This document shows positions 56,035 to 64,000 of a stretch of 64,000 bases of DNA, piece after piece. Made by a program: the position numbers and the translations under genes. The notes beneath the pieces are model-generated. The model was given only the letters and a program-made list of their open reading frames with translations, was not told where the DNA came from and made no database searches. Position 1 is the first letter of the stretch; every line of letters begins with the position of its first letter. Source of the stretch: Pinus tabuliformis (Eukaryota; Streptophyta; Pinopsida; Pinales; Pinaceae); contig CM062805.1 in the NCBI GenBank assembly GCA_031772625.1, forward strand, positions 803,797,592 through 803,861,591. The letters run 5' to 3'.

Positions 56035-56545
56035 TGAGAGCATGATGTGTAGTATATAGCAGTGGATACCCCATAAGGTGGGGCAGTTCATCGCCCACCA
56101 GGGGTTGGGACAATCATGGGTTCCTTAATGAAATATGAGGCTCATCTAGGGCCCATAGGAACCAGGGTGATGGCCATGGATAAGGGGTAGAGCTCATGTT
56201 TGGCTTTTGCCCACGTGCTAAATTTGTATGTCCCGGCCATATTTTGCATTTTAAGGTACATTCCCTGTTGATAGTAGCCAAATTATGCTTTTTCTTTTCT
56301 TTCTAGTTGCATCAACCTTTGGGGCATCGTTTTAGGCCCAACCTAAGTTGTGGACAAGGGGAAGGGATGCTAACCCTATGTGGACTCGGATGGGAAAACA
56401 GATGAATAGGGCTAAAATGAGTGAAAGGGGGTGATGTATAATGTGTCGGGAAGCAGGACCACACACCCAAAATCGGGATTTCCCATGTAGTGTCAACCAT
56501 AAAGATAATGGCTAGTAAAGGAGATCCCATGGGACTACGATACAA
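56035..56545 (-). repeat. Repeat R3, copy c
   Basis: Reverse orientation of copies a and b (minus: GGGCGATGAACTGCCCCACC at about 56100, GAGCTCTACCCC, CTTGTCCACA, GGGATCTCC). Confidence 0.8.
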
Positions 56546-56869
56546 GTCTAACTACGAAATCGGGTAGTGGAGACAAAAGTATAGGCCTATCCCACTCTTT
56601 CCCCTGAATCACCCCACCAATCCATGCCCGAAATTTTCCATGACAAGTAAGGAAACTTACTCAACTATACCAATGAAAATCCATACCTTTAGGGTCGGGA
56701 GGCCCACCTTCAAACATACAATCATAACAAGTGAGCAAGGGACCATATGGATGGCTTAGGTGATGGAGAAAATGGCGCATCAAGCTATCTAGTGGTTGCA
56801 AGGGATTGTTGGTTGTTGACTGAGGACCACCTAGGAGAAAAAAATTCTCCTCTCCATACTACTGATTTG

Positions 56870-57340
56870 GAGATCAAAAAGAGGCTCAAAAATGAAATTG
56901 CTTAGAAAATCAAATTGTAGTGTTCGTCGTCCTGATTCCAATGACGCTTGAATCACCTCAATTCGACGTAGTATGAGGAAGTTATGACATTTTGAAGTTT
57001 TGGCCAAACAGCTAAAAAAGTCAAATAGCAGGGTTGATTGGGTAGACCATACAACTGACATCATCAGCTGACTATGCAGGGTATGGATGATAGTGGACCA
57101 ATCTGGGCTTGACATGTGGCCCAGTGGTACAGGTTCAGGTGGAGCGATTTTATTGGGTGCATTTGGTGTGAAGTGGACCAATGGTGAGGCACCACATAGC
57201 GTAATTGGAGGGCACCACATGGTTCTCGATGGTTGGTCAACATTTTTATAACAGGCCCAAGGGCCTCGGCAGGGTTTGACCCCTCGACCTGCCGGTAACA
57301 TAGTTCAACGCCCATTCGTTAGGCCACTGCATTAGTTCTT
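56870..57340 (-). repeat. tRNA-derived SINE-like repeat, copy 2
   Basis: On the minus strand an A-box-like TGGCCTAACGA (57326-57316) is followed after exactly 44 nt by a B-box-like GGGTCAAACCC (57282-57272), with GCAGTGGCCTAACG at the head. The body has CCATGTGGTGCC and GGTCCACTT as in 1-260. A pol III-transcribed SINE is inferred. The frame at 56831-57301 is not gene-like. Confidence 0.65.
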
Positions 57341-57403
57341 AACATACTATTGTCGCGGGTTTTATTTGAAGTTTAATGGTTTCATTGTTGGGTGAAGGGG
57401 GCA

Positions 57404-58010
57404 GGGCACTTGGCCCCAACCCCAAGCCATATGCAATTAACGAGACCAAGCAGAGGAGCTTTGGCAAAGAGGGAGGGGACATGGCCCTAGCCTTGATCTT
57501 GTTGCCAACATACGACCCATGGAGGACAACGGAGGCGCTACGGCGGAAAGGGCGGGCACATGGTCCCAGCCCCTGGTCTTGTTAGCGCCCACATGGCCAC
57601 GCAAAGGAGCTAGCAGAGTCGTTGGGCGAATAGGCCCTAGTCCCCAGTTCTCAGAGATAGACATGTCCAACGATGGACAGGGCGAGAGCCAAAATCGGCA
57701 GGGGCGAGCGGTTATCCCCGGCCCCTGGCCAATTTAACTAATGCCCACATGTCAAAAAACTTCCGCAACAGGGGCTTAGCCGGCGAGGGCGGGCGGTTAG
57801 CCCCAACCCCCGGCCATATTAATGCCCAAGAGACCACAACAGGCGCCAAGCCTGCGGGGGTGGGTGGTTGGCCCGACCCCCGGTCTTATGTGAACGCCAC
57901 ATTACCAAAAACCTCCGAAGCGAGGGCTTAGCAGGAGGGAGTGAACAGTTAGCCCTGGTCGTCGGCCACATGGCTCTCCATGTAACCCTGAATCGACACT
58001 TAGGGGTTAT
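57404..58010 (+). repeat. GC-rich minisatellite, about eight 70-85-bp units
   Basis: Units begin near 57404, 57476, 57554, 57624, 57702, 57787, 57858 and 57936. The core is GGGC(G)GGTTAGCCCCAACCC, then CCGGCCATATTAATGCCCAC, then a CAAAGGAGCTT or CAACAGGGGCTTAGC motif and GGCGAGGGCG. Open frames on both strands here (57376-58107) result from GC content and repetition. No gene is supported from 58011 to 58535. Confidence 0.8.
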
Positions 58011-58530
58011 GGCACATTTTAAAGAGACGACAAATTGCCCATTTTGCTGCGGGAATCCTGCGAGCACCAGGCAAAGTTCTCACTCGGCGGACTATGTAAA
58101 CGGCTAATTTGTAGTACAGTTAGCAGGTTTTGCCAATTTGTAGAACAAATAACAAAGCTTGGTTGGTCAAGAAGCATATCTTGCTCAATTTCAACCTTTT
58201 TGAGCTCAAGAAGAGCCTAGATAGGGGTTTTTTAGTGTTCTGAATTCATGGCAGCCTCAGATTTTTTATTTGAGCACTATATGATGGAAATTTTGCAGAG
58301 TCAAGTCCTTTAGTGCTAAAGACAAAGAGAGTTTTGAAGCTAGATGGAGGCATATTTGAGCATGGAAAGAGCCTATTTAGAGGTTTTCCAACCTTCTAGT
58401 TACATCTGCAGCAGCTGTTACTTTAGTAGAGCAGCTATTTTCAGTCTTCTCTCAATGTGCTTATGAGAAAAGCCATTTTCAGCACTTCATTGTGAAGTGG
58501 TTGTATGTTTATGCTTTTTGATTTCAGGTG

Positions 58531-59520
58531 GAGTATGTGAAGCCCTAATTTCCCGAAATTAACAATTTTAAACAAAATTTGTACTCAGAATCTGAACAGT
58601 GAAATTTTGAAGCTGAATTTATCATTTCACTATTGAGTACTTACCTAAAACTCTGTGTTTGAAGATGAATCTGACCCACCGTGGCTCCCGCTCCCATTAC
58701 TAAACCGCCCTTTTCCTCCCAGCCTATTTGGGATCTACCTATACAGTCCCCAAATCCAGAAGACAAGGATTCTGGTCCATGTGCCCAAAACTCCAAGAAT
58801 AATCAAGCTCAATCTCTCTGTCAATGACTTTGTTAGAAATTCCTCCTCTCTATAAAAACTTTCCCCCTTGTTATGGCCTCCTCGACTCCCTTATATGCTC
58901 CATTCCACCGTCTCAACCTCTCCACCGCCCCTGCACACTATCTTCTCGGCTCCTCCCTACTACTTGCCACCTACAATGTCTTAGTCTGTCTGTCTCCCTT
59001 GCGTTTAAAGTGTATTTATACCCTATGTGACTCATGGATTTTGAACTTATGGCCTTCATTATTTTTCTTTTAATCACATAAGTTCTATATTATGTTTTTT
59101 TTTTATGTTTTGTTTAGTTAATATAATGTTTTATGAATATGTTCATTGTTTTATTCATAGTTTTTAATAATTCACTTTATTAAATATTTAAATAAGCTAT
59201 TTTATTTACTTAATTAAATTATAAATCAAATAAATTGAATTTATATTTTATTATTTCCTTTAATCATATATATAGATATATATTTATACGGGTGGTATGT
59301 ATCAAAGGCCTCACTTGATATATTTATTATATTATGGTAAGTTAGGAATTTACTTCGATAATCGATTTATTAACCTAGCTTAGATATTTTCCAATATTAA
59401 TCGGTATGCATACTAGTGCAGTGCATGCGATGCATGCATATGTAGCTATCATATGCATGCCTCGGATGCATGATAATATTCACATTCGGTTTGTAACTAT
59501 AGGAGGGTCGTTACAGAGTA
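58531..59520. mobile_element. Solo LTR (980 bp), TSD GAGTA
   Basis: 58536-59515 begins TGTGAAGCCCTAATTTCCCG and ends GGAGGGTCGTTACA. It is flanked on both sides by GAGTA (58531-58535 and 59516-59520). This end pattern is common among plant LTRs. It contains a perfect hairpin at 59432-59460. No internal region or partner LTR exists in the window. Open frames at 58655-59073 are Pro/Ser-rich, overlapping and not convincing. 59521-59929 holds no supported gene. Confidence 0.85.
59432..59460. other. Perfect 11-bp inverted repeat with RY-type CATGCATG words
   Basis: GCATGCATATG, 7-nt loop, CATATGCATGC. Further GCATGC words lie just outside (59422-59427, 59465-59471). Confidence 0.9.
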
Positions 59521-59929
59521 CAAGGACCTATTGTGAGAGAGTCCTTTTTCTGTTGACACAATCATGACTTGCTGTAGGGAGTCATCTTTTTGAGTGAGAA
59601 TTCTTTGTAGGAGAAACGATGCCACTCTAGAGTCAACAATTTGTAATGTGCTCTTTTGCTTCTGAAATCAATAAAGCGGCCTAGCCATTGAAGCAGGGTC
59701 TAGAGACGTAGCCCAGGAGGGGTGAACCTTGTTACCACTTGCTGGTTTCTTCTCTTCATGTTATCATATTGAGTTGCATATGAATTGTGTCACTTTTAAG
59801 TTCATGTGAAAACTTAACTCAACATCTTTGAAGAGGTTGGAAAACTAATTTTACCTATAAAGACCCAAGTTTATTGACTTGCTAAGTGTTAGAGGATGAT
59901 CGAAGTTTCATTTTCAGATCAACTACCCA

Positions 59930-60928
59930 CAGGTAGTGGGTAACAGGAACATCATAGGCCCTCCAATGACCCTTCTACACCATTATTTCGTCATTTCGGC
60001 TTATTTGGATGGCTTATTCTTCACTCTATGAGCTACTTGGTGGGCTTGTCACCAAGGATATGTTATTTTGCACATTAAAATAATTTTAGGGGCATCTTAG
60101 GCTAATTCGAATAGGATAGAGGATCATATAAATTTAGATCTCTCCCATTGAGAGAGATCATCATCATCACACTTGGACTTCTCTTGTAATAGGAATTCCA
60201 CACTTTTTCTTGGATGCTACTGGAGACTTCTATTGATGCATTTCGATATCTTTGGAGGCTGAAATTTCGATCTTCCTTGGAGCTACTTGTTCTTCTATGG
60301 TTGGATATATCTCTTTTGATCCTATAAGTGTTATTTTGTTGAATATTTTTCTTGGAATAATGTCTGATGTGTGGAATTATTGCAACTAGCTAAATCTCTT
60401 TTGCTCTAATTTATTGAATATCACTGTAAAAGATGGTTTGGTTGTAGATTGGACATGTTACTCATTGAATGCCAATAGATGAATGTTCCTACTGCATGGC
60501 ATTTTGTTCTTTTTCCATGAAACTTCATAGATATTGAGTAGGTAATTGTTGAAGAGTGGTTGCTAAGGCATCATTCTTTGACCTCCTTGAAGACGAATTT
60601 GGAAAATCTTTAATCGTCATAGACTCCATAGCCCAAGAATTAGGCACTGGTCCAAGTAAAATTGGTGGTCATCCCCTTTTCCCTTCCCTTTTCTCTCTTC
60701 CAAAATTTTGACCCCTTTTCCTAGACAACATAGCTAGGGCACCTTGCGAAATTCCTTATAGGAGGTATTTTTCAAATCCGTTTGGATAGGAATCCACATT
60801 GGTGTCTCCTCTAGGGAGTCTCAAAGTTTGGTGAAATTATCACACCTATCTTCCAAGAAAACTTGAGCCCTAGTTGTGTCTTAGGAAACCTAACTTGAGC
60901 CTCTTGGATAAGGTGGTCATCTTACGTG
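59930..60928 (+). repeat. Repeat R1, copy e (truncated by R2)
   Basis: Diverged copy of 47180-48200: ATCATATAAATTTAGATC (TATA-like), CATCATCATCACACTTGG, GCATTTCGATATCTTTGGAG, GGTAATTGTTGAAGAGTGG. It stops where R2 copy b begins (TTACG|TGTAATATTCC). Confidence 0.8.
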
Positions 60929-61860
60929 TAATATTCCAAATGGGATATTTGGCTAATTTTACAGAAATCTAACTCAACCAAAATTTCTCCATGAAATGAC
61001 CATTCAATTAACAAAAGGTTGCCATGTAAAATATAACAAATAGAGTGCATGCGATCAATAATAAGATGAGCAGAAATAATCTGAACTTTTATTGTCATAG
61101 AAACTGGGGTTTACATGTTAATACAATAAACTAGCTGAGATGCAAAACTGGCCTCAAGAATCTGCTCCAATGTTGTGCTGGCCCTCCCAAAACTGAACTG
61201 AAATTTCACTATTGAGATCTCCTACGAATTCTGGATGAATTCACCAAGGGGAGATGGGTACTCATCCAATCTCACTGAATCACCCGAGGGTTTCCGTCCT
61301 AGGGCTACCAATGAAGAAGATAATTGGGTTCTCAACCACTCATACAAGAGGAAATAGCAAATCCAAGATGTCCTCTAATGGCCTCCTCCTCTTTTATAGA
61401 TCTAATGGACCCCTCTAGAACCTACTATTTTATTGTTATTTTAATCATTGAGCACATTTCCCTCCTTTTAATTCAATTAAAATATCTTTTAATGTGGTAA
61501 AATGGTAATTTGGCCACCATGCCTCCTAAAGCGATTGAAACTCAATTCTAACCATACCATCTTGTAGATCTTCTCGTTCGGGTTCCAACGAGCTATTACA
61601 CTAAGGTGTTTTGTCAAGTATTCCTTTTGGAATGCCACCTTGATCATAATTATTTGAGTGAGGCCCATTAATAACTCTGTTTTTTGAAAGTTGTCAGAAT
61701 GCACCTGAATGAAAGGAAAATTGTGCGGATGATGGAATATACCAAGCAAATTCCATTAGACCTCATAGAAACTCCTCAAAACCCTATGAAACATCTCCAA
61801 AATCCCCTGGCCCCGCTGATCAAGTAAACCTGCACCTGTGACTTGTCTGCCTCTATTAAA
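60929..61860 (-). repeat. Repeat R2, copy b
   Basis: Begins TGTAATATTCCAAATGGGAT and parallels 51153-52060 throughout. No gene; the 86-codon frame at 61489-61749 is accidental. 61861-62220 has no gene but a TATA-like AGTATAAAAGGAG at about 62071. Confidence 0.75.
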
Positions 61861-62220
61861 ATTGGCAACTAGGGCCAAACTCCATGTGGGTCATCTTATT
61901 TATGGCAGCTGATATTTTTCTTGGACTCCTCTCATCGAGAGGTGTAGGATTGATCTAAAGATCATCCGATTCCGATAAGTATTCATGGAGTTATGAATTT
62001 ATTTGTGTTATAAGACAATTCGTCAAGGTCGGCCAACAACCAAATAAACCCCACATGTGCTCAACGTTTTAGTATAAAAGGAGATGACTTGATAGTCATT
62101 TCTACACACACTTCTATCTTGATTTCTCTCCACTTGTCTTGGGTTTTAGTGGAAGAGAAATCTAGGAGTGGAAACCCTAGATGTTGGAGGAAAAGAGGCT
62201 GCCCTAGCCGCAGCAAAGGA

Positions 62221-62380
62221 GGCAGCCCTAAACATTGTTCTAAGGCAGCCCTAAACACTGTCCTAAAGGCAGCCCTAAACATTGTTCTAAGGCAGCCCTA
62301 AATTGTTCTAAGGCAGCCCTAAACGTTGTTCTAAGGCAGCCCTAAATGCTGTCCTAAAGGCAGCCCTAAACGTTGTTTCT
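62221..62380. repeat. 23-bp minisatellite, seven units (GGCAGCCCTAAA...)
   Basis: Seven copies of GGCAGCCCTAAA followed by (CA/CG/TG)TTGTTCTAA or CACTGTCCTAAA variants. Confidence 0.95.
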
Positions 62381-62592
62381 AGATAGTGCTGCAAAGATGC
62401 ATGGACAGCAAGGCTACATAGTGCTGCAAAGATGCATGGACACCAAGGCCAAATCAGTGTTGCAAATATGCATGGACAACAAGGCTAGATAGTGCTGCAA
62501 AGATGCATGGACAGCAAGGCTAGATAGTGCTGCAAAGATGCATGGACAGCAAGGCTACATAGTGCTGCAAAGATGCATGGACAACAATGACA
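62381..62592. repeat. 35-bp minisatellite, six units (AGTGCTGCAAAGATGCATGG)
   Basis: Starts near 62381, 62416, 62451, 62487, 62522 and 62557. Unit core TAGTGCTGCAAAGATGCATGG then ACAGCAAGGCTA. Degenerate derivatives rich in GCAACA and GTGCAGCA continue to about 63000. 62593-63123 has no gene. Confidence 0.95.
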
Positions 62593-63123
62593 TTGTGACA
62601 TGGCAGCAAAGGTACATGATGTTGCAAACTCATTGGACAATACAATGATGGGACAACAGCTTGTTGGGACAGCGCAATGATCAATGACATTGTGACATTG
62701 TGCAACAAAGATACATGGGACAACTAGTATTTAGTGCAACAAGTTCATGGTGCTGCAATAGTATGGTACTTGGTGTAGCAAGTACGCTAAGCAGCAATGG
62801 GGCAGCAAGCACATGGGTGACAACATGGTGTTGCAATGGCACAAGGTACAACAGTGCTAAACACTAGGACAACAATGCAACATAAGGTGCAACAGTATGA
62901 TGTGTACAACATGGTCATAAGGTCCAGCATTGTAATGATGGGTGCAGCATGGTGCAGTGAGGTGCAGTGTGATGATGAGATCCAGCACAATGATAGGTGG
63001 AGTCATCTTGGAGAATCAGTTGAAGCAACATGTCTTCAACTGATCTCATGTATCATCTTCTTAGAGATGATCTATTCTCTTATCTAGATAAGTCAAAGTG
63101 TTGACTTTTGTTGTCAATGTACT

Positions 63124-63148
63124 ATCTCTCTCTCTCTCTCTCTCTCTG
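63124..63148. repeat. (TC)n microsatellite
   Basis: About 12 uninterrupted TC dinucleotides. Confidence 0.95.
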
Positions 63149-63299
63149 TTGAACTATTGAAGAACATATAAGAAGAATTGATCAATGGTTTCCACATGTT
63201 GGGGTTTGTCCTTGGCTAGCGCCACATCCTGTGTCCTCTTGTCTTAGCTTGTCTTCTGCGATTTATGTTTATGTTCTATCTGCAGTTTACTTTAATGCT

Positions 63300-64000
63300 G
63301 ATGTGATTGCTAATCTAGAAAAGATAATGAGCTAACTGTGAAAATTGAAATAAATTGCTCTTAGTATAGAACATACTGTAGAAATTTCTCATTTCCCACC
63401 CCGGTTTTCAGTTTCTCCTTATTTCTCCCATATAGTTAAATGTCCTTTCCCATAACCATACATTTAACAAGCTGGAAAAAATAAATTTGCTGAAAACACA
63501 AATTCTGGAAATTTTACATAATGCTGGAAATTGCAGAAATAAAAATCAGCAGTAATAAACAGCCATTAAAACACATTTAAACACTAAGATTTTTTGTCAA
63601 TGTGACCCTGAAAAAACCCCCCACAACTCTTGGGGAAAACCAGTTCGAGAGCTCTTCTTTATTTCTGAAAATGCCTTTTTCATAGTGAGAAATATTCAGC
63701 AAAAAAATCAGCAAGCAAATTTACAACTTATCTCTTTTCCCATGCCTCACAGCAAACTGGAAATTACAGCAAATAGGACAGCGATAAATGTTGTACAGCC
63801 TCCTCGATTTTCGTGCCCACTTTCAGCATTAAATGCTGTTGTACGGCCATCATTAAATGCATTGTACGGACTGCCATAATGCGATGTACGACCTGCAATA
63901 AATGCACTGTACGGCCCTCGTTTTGCGTGCAAAAAAATCAGCAAACTGCTCCTTGATTTTTTGTGCAAACCACTCCTCGAAAATCGTGCCAAAATCTGTC
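63300..64000 (-). repeat. Partial LTR-like sequence running off the window
   Basis: GTCAATGTGACCCTGAAAAA, then CTTGGGGAAAACCAG, then TTTATTTCTGAAAATG resembles the R-region order of the Copia LTRs (13130-13210: ACAAATGTCCCCAGAAAAAC, TTGGGAAAATTGG, TTTTTATTATTATG). A minus-oriented LTR of a related family is inferred. Confidence 0.45.
63785..63920. repeat. Imperfect ~28-bp repeat with TGTACGGCC core
   Basis: Five variants of (A)TAAATGC-TGTACGGCC occur, with TGTACAGCC and TGTACGACC as decayed forms. Confidence 0.75.

Noticed and set aside
57376-58107. Several overlapping open frames on both strands
   Set aside because: They coincide with the GC-rich minisatellite; openness in many frames at once follows from composition and repetition.
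1-64000. CRISPR arrays, prokaryotic operons, rRNA or tRNA genes
   Set aside because: None of the direct repeats has regular spacers; no operon-like gene series and no complete tRNA or rRNA sequence was seen.

Overview
The window looks like nuclear DNA from a seed plant with a large, repeat-filled genome. A conifer or other gymnosperm fits the style, but nothing here proves the lineage. The DNA is AT-rich and almost entirely made of decayed, nested LTR retrotransposons, smaller DNA transposons, SINE-like copies and minisatellites. Only two places look like host genes: an intact exon of the ADP-glucose pyrophosphorylase small subunit (18607-18903, +), and a possible two-exon micro-gene of 45 codons (6993-7287, -). 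No tRNA, rRNA, CRISPR array or prokaryotic operon was seen.

Layout. 1-260: tRNA-derived SINE-like repeat. 482-4095: chromovirus-type Ty3/gypsy element (-) that has lost RT, RNase H and the integrase core. 4096-8930: AT-rich sequence with a LINE RT scrap, a duplicated ~350-bp block, short tandem repeats, the micro-gene and a 106-bp x3 tandem array. 9053-16931: two near-identical 1.68-kb repeats enclosing Copia gag fragments and Copia LTRs. 16932-21280: surroundings of the AGPase exon. 21281-24726: repeat-derived DNA with a ~105-bp tandem array. 24727-27650: chromovirus LTR, then an LTR-like repeat (called R1 here) split by a 1.4-kb solo LTR with target-site duplication (TSD).

27890-38805: older degenerate coding sequence split by a near-complete 9.9-kb Ty3/gypsy element (28330-38222, -). 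Its domain order is gag, protease, RNase H with a full catalytic tetrad, RT, a second RNase H lacking key residues, then integrase. It has tRNA-Asp-type priming and 1.84-kb LTRs. This is the most interesting object in the window.

39502-45552: Copia element (+) with a perfect 5-bp TSD. Its gag carries five in-frame stops, and each of its two LTRs contains a different hAT-like element with a perfect 8-bp TSD. 45558-57340: mosaic of repeat families (named R1-R4 here) in both orientations, plus a degenerate acidic reading frame. 57404-58010: GC-rich minisatellite. 58536-59515: solo LTR with perfect TSD. 59930-61860: further R1 and R2 copies. 62221-64000: minisatellites and a partial LTR running off the end.

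The parts do not form a pathway. The window records successive insertions, and the nesting gives their relative order: both hAT-like elements are younger than the Copia element they sit in, the large gypsy element is younger than the reading frame it splits, and the solo LTR at 25870 is younger than the R1 copy it interrupts.
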